This document shows, piece after piece, positions 54,584 through 64,000 of a DNA stretch of 64,000 bases. Each line of letters begins with the position of its first letter. Positions within the stretch are counted from its first letter, which is position 1. The notes under the pieces were generated by a model that was given only the letters and a program-made list of their open reading frames with translations, made no database searches and was not told where the DNA came from. The stretch comes from Neofusicoccum parvum (Eukaryota > Ascomycota > Dothideomycetes > Botryosphaeriales > Botryosphaeriaceae): contig CP087218.1 of the NCBI GenBank assembly GCA_020912385.1, positions 558,001 through 622,000 of the forward strand, given 5' to 3'. Position numbers and translations under genes: made by a program.

Positions 54584-56130
54584 CATCGACAGAGGGTGGC
54601 GCGACGACAACGCGGTGGCGGCCGCCGCTCAAGCGGACGGAACAGAGCCGCGCAGGGCGGCCGTGAATATCCGTGATCTTCTGCGCTGTCTACAGTCGTA
54701 GCCCTACTGCTCCTGACTCGAGCCCCCCACGGCGAGCATCAGCGGCGGCGGCGGCGCGAGCCGGACAGGCGCAAGTTCGACGCAGTCTCTATTTCCGCAG
54801 AGGCCCAGCAGGCCAGGCGGATTGGATTGCAGGGGACAGCTGAAGAAACAAGCGAGCGGGCGTGCAGTGCGTCTGGGAGGCTAGAGTGTTAGCCTACCGT
54901 TCGTCCCCCACGAATCCTTTTCGCTTACGGCCCTGATCGAGGCTTGCAGAAGGATGTTGTGTAGGGCCGGCCGCATCATATCTCTTCTTCTGCTTAGCTG
55001 CAGGATGAATTAGGTCCAACGAGACGAGAGATTGGCCGAGATTTCCTCTTTTTTTCTTGCGTCTGTCGTGTTGTTGCGGACATCCATGCGTGGTCGTCGT
55101 CGCGCGTCGGCTGCCAAGAATGGCTGGAATGGTAGCAGGGATGAGGAGGGAGCACGGGGCACGTTCCTCGCTCACCTCCATCCCTTCCTTTGCTTGCTTG
55201 CGGCAAGGCAGCGGCGAGGAAAAAACCTTGCTTCGTTCCCAACACCGTGGGTCATTGCTGTCTCTTCTTTGTTTCGTGTCGCCGGAATTGTCGCGTCACC
55301 GCGAGTCGACTGGATGCCATTGCCCTGTTCTCCTGCTCATCTACCATGAACCAGAAACCGGATACCATTGCCTTCATGCATACAAGAGACCCGTCCGAGA
55401 GGGAACACTGTGAATATGGAAACAGACATACCTCTTGAGACATGCTCCATTCTTCTGAACGGCATAGCCAATTAGGGACACGCAGGCAAAAGTGTGGGGG
55501 AAAACATCTCCGTCGCCAATACACGCAGCAACAAAAGGACAAAGCGCGGTAGATGGCTTTTCGGGGTCGCCGCGCAACGCGCGCCCGCTAGCTACATCCT
55601 TCCCTTCCCTTCCGCTGTGGAAAGGCGTGCGCAATGCTCGCAGGCAAGAAGCCAGCGCGGTGCCGCGAGCTGAAGCCGCCGTGGCCGCCGTGGCCGCCCT
55701 ACCCCAAGGAAGACAAGAGGCCGGGGGCGATGGTGGTAGGAGCCGCCCGCCGATCGGCGCCCTAACAAGAGAACGCCTCGCTCCATCCCCGATCAGCCCA
55801 ATGGATCGACCGATTAGGGCGGGAGCATTAGCCCTTCCAGGGCATAGCTGTGGGCGTGTGTTCTTGCTGGCTTTGGCGCAGGCGCTCGGATCGGAAGAAA
55901 GACGACGAGAGACGAGACGAGGTGAGAAAAGGGAACCGCTGCGGCGGGTAAGGCGGGCCTGGCTTTGGGAGACCTGCAAGCAGCTAGAGGCGCTGGCGTG
56001 TTTCGAATCGTGCCAAGGGCATCCATATGCGTGCTGCTTCCCAAGTTTGCTCTGCCCCAGAATACCGACTCTCATATCCCAGAGCAGAGGGAAGGAAGGC
56101 AAAAGGAACGGAGATCTTTGCTTGATCTTC

Positions 56131-56212
56131 TCTTTTTTTGTTCTTCATCATCTCGTCCCTCGTTCTTTCTCCCGAGTCATTCTCTCCGTCTCTCTCTTTC
56201 CCGCGAGTCAAA
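56131..56212 (+). promoter_or_regulatory. Pyrimidine-rich tract ahead of the 56588 gene
   Basis: Strong CT bias (TCTCTTTTTTTGTTCTTC, then TCTCTCCGTCTCTCTCTTTC) about 375 bases before the ATG. In filamentous fungi such tracts often mark the transcription start of well-expressed genes. Confidence 0.4.
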
Positions 56213-56587
56213 GTCGGCAGGTCCCTTGATCGTGGTAATAACCATACCCACCTTCATTGCGCACCAGGTCCCTCCCAGGATCTTTCCCTCTACTGCAGTC
56301 AACATCAGCGGAGAGGAAGGGCTCACTGTCGTCATCGTCCTTCCCCACCACAGCCGCCCACCCGCCGCCAAGACGACACGCGCAGACTGCAGGACAGTGT
56401 CTGCGTGCCTGCCTCCGACCGGCCTCATCCACAGCTGGAGAACGTGCCTTCCTGCCAAGTCAGAAAGTGTCACGCCACAGACCACCTACCTCGACGCCAG
56501 CAACAACCTCGACCACAAAACAGCCATACCCCCACCTCTACCCTCCTCCTCACCGGTCGATCTATCCGACCTATTGTTTCACTCGCC

Positions 56588-58702
56588 ATGTCGACAAGCA
56601 AACAACAACCCACATCCCCCCGGCCGGACCGCTCCTCCCAAACACCCCTCACACCCACCTCACCCCGAATCCCCGGCGCCTGGCCTCCCTCCTCAGCAGG
56701 CACCCTCTCCCCGCTCCCTCCGCACCCCAAGTCCCCGCCGCCCACGCCGCCCGTCAGCGCCGGCCTCAGCAGCAGTCTCCCATCCGCGCTGTCGCGGCTG
56801 ACGCTCGGCCACGAGGGCGACCCGCCCAACACGCCCGTCGGCGGCTTCATGCGCGGGGGCGACGCGGCGGCGGCGGCGGCGGTGGCCCACGCGCAGAGCA
56901 GGTGCCGCCGGCGGCAGCGCCGGCTCGGGAGCAGCGGCAGCGACGGCGACGGCGTCGAAGGCAGCCCGCACAGGAAGCAGCAGTCGAGCACCCGCGGCCA
57001 GCGCCCGCGCGCGTCGACGAACCCCACGCCGCCCGCGCAGCAGTTTGCGCCGCGGCTGCCGCTTCATTTCCAGCGAGAGCGCCGACGCAGCGGCGCGACG
57101 AGTCCGCAGAGCCCGCGCGTGACCAAGACTAGGGGCTGGAGCAGCAGCAGCAGTAGTGATGACTCTGGAAATATCAGCCCTGGCAAGCAGGTAAGCAGCA
57201 AGAAGAGCAGCCCTCGCCGGCCGGCAGACTTCCGCAATAGGATTGAGACGGGGCCGGCGACGGTGCTGCGGCTGGAAGGTGTTGGCGCGGTCGTGATTGA
57301 GGAGGCGCCGCGCCGAGCCATCAGTGCGAAGGCGACTGGCGGCGTCAAGCTCGTTGATATGCGGAGGCCTTCTGGAAGGCGGAGTGATGCAGGCATCTTC
57401 AAGGATGGGGAAATCAACGTCGGGCAAGAGGAGAGCTACCAGGAAGCAGGGAGACTGAGCGAGCCGGGCCCGGGGCTGTCGGGCAGGGAGAGGGTCAGGA
57501 GGACGCTCAAGTCAAAGAGGATGGAGGCACTGCGCATGGACGGAGCATCGCCAGGCGGTATTGTCGAGTTCGGGGAGAAGGCGCTGCCTTCGACGCCCAT
57601 GAGCATGCAGCCAACGCCCAGGGAGATGTATTATCAGCAAGACAGCTCGGCGTCCACATCGCCGTCTCTCTCTCCATCGCCAGCACGCACGCCTTCTCCA
57701 ACGACTTCGCTTCCGTTGAGGTTTCCTATGCCACCAACTCACCTTCCCGGACGGCTACCCCTGAGGCCACTGTCCGAGACGAGCACTCTCGTCAACAGCA
57801 GTATCGATATTGAAGATACTGCTACGTCATTAGCATACCCCTTAACACCGATCGCCACCGATTTGGGGTCCTTGGCCATGATCGCTGCTCTCGGAGAAGA
57901 CTCCCCCTCCGCACGGCGCGCATCCCGCTCCGCATCTCGCCCGTCAAGGTCAGCGCATAGCAGCCGGGCGCGCACGTTCACCCAAAACTCGCGCTCGAGC
58001 AGCGTGTCGACTACCAGCATTCGCCTACGCAGTGGTTCGGTTGTGACTGTTATCCCGCCCGAGCAGACTGCGTGGCAGCGCACCGCCTACGTCGCAGGTC
58101 CGATCCGGCTCAACAACTTCAGCAACTTGGCCAACAATAGCAGCTCGACACTTCCAGGCCTGCCGCACCAACGCGGCAAGGCGGGTAGTGTCGCCTCTCT
58201 GGACGCCTTCCAGGACGCAGTCGAGACCTTGACCGACAATCCGACGACTCAAGGGCGACGCGCCAGCGACGAGAACGTGCTCGAAGACCTGGTCGAGTAT
58301 TTTGAGGACTTCGGCATCAACCCGGGCAGTTGCGAGAAAGACGAGCTGGACTGTTTTTGGTCGTCCGATCTCGATGACGATCGTGAGAATCGCAAGAGCC
58401 ATGGCAGCTTCGGCACCGGCTGGCTGAGCCCGCCGCCCGAGAAGCCGGTGCCTGCCGTACCGGTCAGCTTCCCAGCAGGCCTTTCCATGGCCGCGAAGAG
58501 GATGAGTGCGCTAAGCGGTGGCATGGGTGCCGTTGAGGTCATCGAGATGCAGGATGTTGAGAGGGATAGTCTGAAGAGGACGCCGAGCTTGCTGAGCAAG
58601 GGCAGTCGGAGTAGCAGCGAGAGAAGGAGCCGTTTGGCCGGTCCGAACGGCCAGAGGACCAGACTGAGGCGGCTGATGATGAGTGCAGGTGGGATCCTCT
58701 GA
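56588..58702 (+). CDS. Long Ser/Pro/Arg-rich disordered protein, hypothetical
   Basis: Single exon, 704 aa from the ATG at 56588 (context CTCGCCATGTCGAC, start MSTSKQQPTSPRPDRSSQTP). The frame is open further upstream only without ATG. Most of the protein is disordered, with many SP/TP sites. Islands that look conserved: 'RPADFRNRIETGPATVLRLE' and 'GVGAVVIEEAPRRAISA' (~215-250), 'AWQRTAYVAGPIRLNNFSNL' (~495-515), and ENVLEDLVEYFEDFGINPGS (~560-585) with 'CFWSSDLDDDRENR'. The end is basic (TRLRRLMMSAGG). The pattern suits a phosphoregulated adaptor or cytoskeletal/polarity factor, but I do not recognise the family. Confidence 0.75.
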   Translation: MSTSKQQPTSPRPDRSSQTPLTPTSPRIPGAWPPSSAGTLSPLPPHPKSPPPTPPVSAGLSSSLPSALSRLTLGHEGDPPNTPVGGFMRGGDAAAAAAVAHAQSRCRRRQRRLGSSGSDGDGVEGSPHRKQQSSTRGQRPRASTNPTPPAQQFAPRLPLHFQRERRRSGATSPQSPRVTKTRGWSSSSSSDDSGNISPGKQVSSKKSSPRRPADFRNRIETGPATVLRLEGVGAVVIEEAPRRAISAKATGGVKLVDMRRPSGRRSDAGIFKDGEINVGQEESYQEAGRLSEPGPGLSGRERVRRTLKSKRMEALRMDGASPGGIVEFGEKALPSTPMSMQPTPREMYYQQDSSASTSPSLSPSPARTPSPTTSLPLRFPMPPTHLPGRLPLRPLSETSTLVNSSIDIEDTATSLAYPLTPIATDLGSLAMIAALGEDSPSARRASRSASRPSRSAHSSRARTFTQNSRSSSVSTTSIRLRSGSVVTVIPPEQTAWQRTAYVAGPIRLNNFSNLANNSSSTLPGLPHQRGKAGSVASLDAFQDAVETLTDNPTTQGRRASDENVLEDLVEYFEDFGINPGSCEKDELDCFWSSDLDDDRENRKSHGSFGTGWLSPPPEKPVPAVPVSFPAGLSMAAKRMSALSGGMGAVEVIEMQDVERDSLKRTPSLLSKGSRSSSERRSRLAGPNGQRTRLRRLMMSAGGIL

Positions 58703-61700
58703 GGGGGCTGTAGGCGCTGCTTGTGGGCTGTAATTCTAGTTTGAGGGTTTGGGACGATACCATTGGTCGGATACGCCTCTTGAGCTTCCACAAATGAGAG
58801 AGAAGATTCCCCTATTAGGGATGGGGAGACACCACGTACCTGCTTGAGAAGTGATGGGTGCCTTGTCATGTGCTGCGAGAGCTCGCCGCTCGGTCGAGAC
58901 CGGCCAACGCGGTGATTCGCACGATCCTCACCGTATGCTCCGCAGTTACTCCGCGATAACTTCTCGAATGTCAAGTGTGCCCAACGTCGCCGGCCGGTGG
59001 GGAGTCTCCGGCGCTTTGCGCGGCCGCGTGACGACACTAGCATTCCTTCACCCGTGACTGCTGGAAGTTTTCGGATCGGGCCGCCACTTTCACCGCTCAG
59101 CAGTAACAACTGGGCATGGTCATACGGTCGTAGCCGACGGTTAGCAGTTTCATCGTCGATATGCACCCGTTAGCCCGGTAGGTCGGCCGGCGAGAATAAT
59201 GTGGGACAAGATGCTGCAACTACGTAGTCGTGGCGTTTCTCCGATTTTTTTTTTTCACGTCGCCGGTGGTGTCGCTGCGGTTATCGCGGAGGTGCATCCG
59301 CCCAACGTGAGTGGGTGGACCCTTGATCACCCAACATGCTGGTAAATGCAGGTTTTCGAACGGTGGCGACGTTGAAGAAAGCCACTGAGGACAGCTTTCC
59401 TTAGGCATCTCTGGAGTCGGTACCCGAGGCAGCGGATGTGGTGGGTGTACCCCACGCATGGCTGTAAGCCAGTGGCGGCCAGAACCATTCCTCCGCTGTT
59501 GATGCGATGAGACGTCACCTCGCCGTGACCGCCACTATGATGGCAGTGGAATGCTCGCCGCGCGGGAGAGGGCGGTTACACAACAGCTCTTTCGTTGTTG
59601 TTTTCTGGAAGCTGGAAATTTGAAACCTGGAAAGTCCGGCCCGAGCCGCATGGCCGAGATACTCCATTCGGCAGGCCACGAGAATCTCTACGGCGGCCCT
59701 GCGGCGGGCCTGACGCCAGAGTCCAGGAACCGTTTGCATGATCACAGCGATGTTCACGATGCGGAGTATTGTCCGCGTGGCGTTGGGCGCCAGCGCTGGG
59801 GAACCGCATCCTCAGGACTGGAAGAGAGCGGCGGTCCAAAATTCAGGTTTTGGGGGTATCCTCGGGTCGCGCAAACAAGGGCAGAGATCGTCGGAATCTC
59901 AGATCCGGAAGGTGTATTCGGCTTGTCCCAGGAGACAAAACAGAGATGGAGGCGGTGCCTCGACTCAGACACCCTCGCATGAGCATAGTGCCATGTTATA
60001 CCGCCGTTGCGGTGCCCGAGGCCCTTGGCAGGCCGGCACTGGTGAGGTCGGACGGCAGCTTGTGAGAGGAGCATTCTCGTCCAACGGATTCAGCTCCGGG
60101 GTGGGCGAGAGGCCCATGACTCTGGGCCGACTCGTGTGGAAATGATGAGATACCGCCTCTGCACAGAAGCAGCAACCTCATGTTGATGAAGCGGGCAGGC
60201 TTCTAGATCCCGAAGAAGGAATTGCTCCAGCCCCAGTCAGCATTGAGTTTGGTGGGTTTGGCAGTGATGACGATAATCGTTCGGTGGGTGCCGCCATGGT
60301 GGAAGCTACTCGTATTGCACGGCCACGCAGCGGCTCCCTGATGATTAGCGAAATCCGGGCTCAGATTGAGTGGGCGTGGTGTTGCTATTCCGGTCAAAGC
60401 CAGTCTGGCCGCGGACCTGCGGGTGGATGATGCTCCACTGCAGGAAGGCAGCCGTGGCCGCGGCGGTAGCACACGAGTAGCAATTTCGCCTGCTTATGAC
60501 CTCACTCCTGCGGTGCGCTGGCGCCTTGTCAGTGCGTGCGGCGATTCTCTTGAGCCGCGAAGCTGGAGATGCGCTCGGAGCTCCACCCACGTGAGAAGCT
60601 TCGCAAATGCTATAAGCGCCACCAATCAAACATGGCGGTGAGCTAGTCCTGAGACAAGACAGCGCACTTCAGGACAAAGCCGAAGTTTCAACGGCTATTG
60701 CGGCTCTAATTTCGGTCAATATTGTGCCAATAACAGGAGGCCGAGGAGGGATGGTGGGCGTAATTGCGCCGATCCGATCATACCATACAAGGTTTGGCCC
60801 CGGCGAGCAGCACGAAGAAAAGGGAGCTTGGCGGCGAGTCCCCGTGGAGAACGGGCTTGGGCACGCGCGGATGGAGGAGCAAGCACTTGCATGCGGCGCG
60901 GTGCCTGTGGCGGGCGCAGCTGGGCGGGCTCCAGGCAGCGGTGCCGCACGCGGCCGGTGAGCCGCCGTTTGACACCTGGGCGGGCGACGAGGCCACCGGT
61001 GAGGGCGTTGCGGGCGCACAAACGGGCGCGGGAGCAGCGCGGCGCGGCGGTGGTGGTGGTGCAGCGGCGGCGGCGGTTCGCTCTGGCGCTGCGCTGCACC
61101 AACAGCGGGCGGGCGACGGCAGCATCGATTGGCGCTTGGGGCGATGCGAGGGAACCCAGCGCGGCGGGTCGCTTCTTCGTCGCATCGCGGACGGGCGCAG
61201 GGCGTGGGGAAGGATGGCCGGCGTCGAGCGCTGCCGTAAGCAGGCGGGCGCGCGAGGTGAAGTGAGGCGGCGAATGAGCGCGGCGCGGCGGGCTGCGCCA
61301 TTGGCGGCGGGGGCCACGCACGCCCGCGCCCGCACGCGGCCGGCTCTCGAAACAGCGTGGGCGATCAGCAGTGTCTTGACCGTCTCGTATTGGGCTGCCG
61401 GGCCCTCGGCCGGGGCTTCCCTGCAGCAGGCACGGTGACAAGTGACGCACGCCAGCCCGTCGCGCACCCTCGCGCCGTCCGTGCCAGCGCATCCGCGGCG
61501 GGCGATAATCAAAAGGCAACGCACCCGCCGCCCGTCGCCGTCTCATCCACCCAACGCCAACCAGCACCGCTCGCCCTGACTTTGCGAGCCTCCCCGCCCA
61601 GGTAGCAGTAATTGCAGACTCGTATTGTATGCTCCGCGTGCCACGCTGCAGTGCCTGAGCTTAACGAACGCATGCTGATGATCGCCCGCAGCGCGCTGCA

Positions 61701-61772
61701 CCCCGACCCCAACTCGCCCATATCTGCGCCCGTCGCCGAGCACCACCGCCCACCGCGCCCGCCCAGCTTTCA
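58703..61772. other. Long intergenic/leader region, about 3.07 kb
   Basis: Upstream of the C2H2 regulator. It has an AT/GC-mixed left half with a plus-strand ATG frame at 59551-59982 (143 codons, no motif, rejected), and a very GC-rich right part (60820-61330) with overlapping frames in five of six registers. Part may be a long 5' leader; two ATG-initiated upstream ORFs lie just before the regulator start. No RNA gene recognised. Confidence 0.45.
61629..61658 (+). promoter_or_regulatory. Upstream ORF 1 (9 codons) before the C2H2 regulator
   Basis: ATG at 61629 followed by CTC CGC GTG and a TGA at 61656-61658, 115 bases before the main ATG. Relevant only if transcription starts upstream of it. 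Confidence 0.4.
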
Positions 61773-62013
61773 ATGGCCGCCGTCACCCTCCAGCCCACTG
61801 ATCCGTTCTTCCAGATCTTCCAGCGTGAGAGGCAGGCCATCTGGGAGCGGAATCAGCACCTGTCCGACTTCGACCGCGAGGCGCTCTGGCACCAGCGCAA
61901 GGCTGAGCTGGCCTCCATCATCGCCGCCGACGCCACGCAGCATGTGCAGGCCGCACACACGCCGAGGTTCCTGTCTCACGTCCCCACTGTACGAGCGCCG
62001 CCCTCTTTGGTAG
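61672..62013 (+). promoter_or_regulatory. Upstream ORF 2 overlapping the regulator start
   Basis: ATG at 61672 opens a frame that passes the main ATG (61773) in another register and stops at 62013, inside the first intron. Translation from it would suppress the main ORF; leaky scanning, a spliced leader or a downstream transcription start would relieve this. Confidence 0.4.
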
Positions 62014-64000
62014 TCATGCCCCGATCTAACTTGCGCAGGGTCTCGACATTCCCATGGCTATGAATCGCAGCGAGAGCACGTCCATCCACTCTGCTCCCGC
62101 CGGCGTGCCCATGTCCCAGTCCTTCTCCGGCGCCTCGCCCATCGACTTCCCGAACCACCTGCCCTCCAGCGACTTCGCCTCGCAGCACCGCCCCGAGCTT
62201 GTCTCGAGCAGCACCGAGCCTGTCGGCGGCGCCTACACCCTCAGCTCGAAGTCCGGCCTCGGCAGGAGCAAATCCGTGCACCAGCCCATGCCCCGTCTCG
62301 ACGAGGTCAACGTCTACGAGGACCCGTCCGAGTACATCGCCACCTTCGACGGCCACCCGGCCAGCCTTCCCGCCAAGTTCGACTCCTCAGCCTTCCCGCA
62401 CGACCCCAGCCGCCTCCCCGCCTCGGCCCACCCCATGCAGCGCTCCTGGAGTAACGCGGACGGCTCGATATCGCCGAGCACGTCCGTTGGTGAGCTGACC
62501 GCAGGGTCCACTCTGGCGAGTGACAGCATGAGCCGGCAAAGTTCGTCCAGCGCGACCTTTGCTCACCAGTTCGACATGATGCGAGTCCAATCGCAGTTTT
62601 CCAATGCTTCTGATTCTGTTTTTCCTACTCATGATTTCTTTGCTGGCTCACCATCTGTGGCCAAGCCCCACGGCTTGCCAATGGATGGTGACTTTTCTCT
62701 TTTTCCTACTGCTTCTTGCGCTGATGCTTCTGTCTCATCAACGCATTTTCCTACGTCGTCTTCTCCTTTTGTTCCTTCTCCTGTTCTTGCCAGCGATTCT
62801 GCTGCACTTTCCAATCCTCAATTCTCGCCCTCCGCCGGCGCGGGTTACATGGCGCGCTCGAACTCGATCGAGAGCGACGACTCCGCAAACTCTCACTCGC
62901 GCTCGAAACGACGCCACTTCGAGCAGCTCGCTTCGGGAACGCGACCCATCGCCCCCAAAGCCTCCGAGAGCAATAGCGCTGCCATGAACTCGGCGCAGAT
63001 GGAGCGTGCTCCGTCGGCGGCTACGTCCGCCTCCCTCATCCGCGTGCCCACGTCTGATGGCACCGGCACCAAGTCCGTCGCTGCCATCAGCAAAGCTCCC
63101 TATGTTCGTCCTGTGCACCCCAAGATCATGTGCCAGAAGTGCAATGAGCACCCTGAGGGCTTCCGTGGCGAGCACGAGCTCCGCCGCCATACGGAACGTG
63201 TGCACGCTGCCATTCGCAAAGTGTGGGTCACCGTTGACGCCTCTGCCAACAAGCAGTTTCTCGCGCATTGCAAGGCCTGCCGCAACGGCAAGAAGTACGG
63301 CGCCTACTACAATGCGGCGGCGCACTTGAGACGCGCTCACTTCAACCCTAGAAAGCGTGGTCGCAAGGCGAAGGGTGACGAGCGGAGAGGCGGCAAGGGC
63401 GGTGGCGATCATCCTCCCATGGACGTCCTGAAGCAGTACTGGATGAAGGAGGTCGAGGAGTTCGTCCCCGAGAATGCGGCTGGTAGCGACAATTTGAGCG
63501 CTGATGCCGACGGTGAGGAGGAAGAGCCAGTGAAGCGTGCGCGCGAGTATGGTGTCAGCAGCGACGGCATCCCGACTGCGGTCCTGGAGGGTAACAACTA
63601 CCCTGCCACCACCGTTCCGTCCAATGCGCCCATGGGCAGTGTTGATGCAATTGCTTCAAATCCCGTCACTCCTCCCGTCAGCGCTACGCCTGAGCTGACT
63701 GCCACTCACTCCGCTCCTGCCCTCACTTCCTTCGACTCTCAGAGCCTTGCGTTCAACCCCAACACTTCGTTCGACGCTGCTCCTCACCTGCACTCGAACG
63801 ACTTCTCCATCCTAGACCAGTATGCTCCGGCCATGTCGACGGAGAACACGCTCTCGCCGACGCAATTCCCGCTCGACATGGGCGATCCGTCGACGACGGC
63901 CCAGCACCAACACCACCAGCAAATGCCGCAGCAGCAGCAGATGATGGCGCAGACTTATGATGTCAATGCCGTTCCTGCCACTGTCGCTGGCGACTTCGGC
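61773..64000 (+). CDS. C2H2-type zinc-finger transcription regulator (DUF7896-like), cut by right edge
   Basis: Exons 61773-61988 and 62039 to the window end; 726 residues are visible and the frame is still open. Start MAAVTLQPTDPFFQIFQRER. The N-terminal half is Ser/Pro/Ala-rich and disordered. Around residues 425-510 lies the conserved double finger: 'KIMCQKCNEHPEGFRGEHEL' with RRHTERVH (C-x2-C ... H-x4-H), then 'FLAHCKACRNGKKYGAYYNA' with AAHLRRAHFNPRKRGRK, followed by 'HPPMDVLKQYWMKEVEEF'. This is a widespread filamentous-fungal nuclear protein family. The end visible here is Gln/His-rich (HQHHQQMPQQQQ), a likely activation region. Target genes unknown. Confidence 0.9.

Larger units (their letters stand above)
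52000..56587. other. Long region without supportable genes, about 4.6 kb
   Basis: Contains many overlapping chance ORFs, low-complexity CT-rich stretches (53061-53140, 53440-53462), GC-rich segments (53560-53800, 55550-55760) and a pyrimidine-rich tract at 56131-56212 that is probably the transcript leader of the gene at 56588. One minus-strand frame at 54341-54583 (start MRPFGGGCSGWGPMFIPA, 'LRKLVLVPPAEVVVIF') looks faintly protein-like. No tRNA, rRNA or transposon recognised. Confidence 0.4.

Noticed and set aside
59551..59982. 143-codon ATG frame on the plus strand
   Set aside because: No family likeness, overlapped by other frames of similar size, and no splice partner. It could be revisited with RNA-seq.
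1..64000. CRISPR arrays, insertion sequences, transposons or viral remnants
   Set aside because: No regularly spaced direct repeats, transposase or reverse-transcriptase motifs, or terminal repeats were seen; the gene content is eukaryotic.

Overview
The window comes from a filamentous ascomycete (Pezizomycotina, most likely Dothideomycetes). Evidence: spliced genes with short GT-AG introns (about 47-120 nt), a single 5S rRNA gene dispersed among protein genes, Clr5-ankyrin, DUF3602 and F-box-like families typical of these fungi, and a GC-rich nuclear background. No organelle, prokaryotic, viral or intact transposon sequence was seen. Gene models were built by hand from open frames, splice signals and family conservation. 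Coordinates span introns and exon boundaries are given in the text.

Layout, left to right. (1) 1-5.1 kb: C-terminal end of an unidentified (HET-like?) protein, then a divergent pair: an OPT oligopeptide transporter (-) and a 2-oxoglutarate/Fe(II) dioxygenase (+). (2) 5.3-12.2 kb: housekeeping block with valyl-tRNA synthetase (-), casein kinase 2 alpha (-) and the RNase P/MRP subunit Rpp1 (+), the last two divergent. (3) 12.5-21.2 kb: accessory block with a doubtful G-rich ORF, an F-box-like protein, a single-pass membrane protein, 5S rRNA, an intronless FAD monooxygenase and a small F-box protein. (4) 21.7-24.3 kb: Clr5-domain ankyrin protein with a disturbed 3' end. (5) 25.4-33.0 kb: UBE2W/Ubc16-type E2 with a 12-nt microexon, peroxin Pex13, and a Tos1-like cell-wall protein. 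(6) 36.0-43.2 kb: ribosomal protein S13 (uS15), the COMPASS subunit Sdc1/Dpy-30, an 'LPREIR' family locus (internally duplicated gene plus a truncated copy), and a DUF3602 protein. (7) 44.6-64 kb: a large tryptophan-repeat/ZZ-finger protein, two long disordered proteins separated by several kb of apparently non-coding sequence, and a C2H2 transcription factor that runs off the right edge.

The genes do not form one pathway or a biosynthetic cluster. Most are conserved cellular functions: translation (ValRS, S13, Rpp1), signalling (CK2), chromatin (Sdc1), peroxisome import (Pex13) and ubiquitin transfer (E2). The observations most worth following are the 14-tryptophan repeat region in the ZZ protein (possible Argonaute hook), an acid-free N-terminal extension in frame with ValRS (probable dual targeting), the 12-nt microexon in the E2 gene, and the duplicated/truncated LPREIR locus. 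I did not find a clear undescribed multi-gene system.
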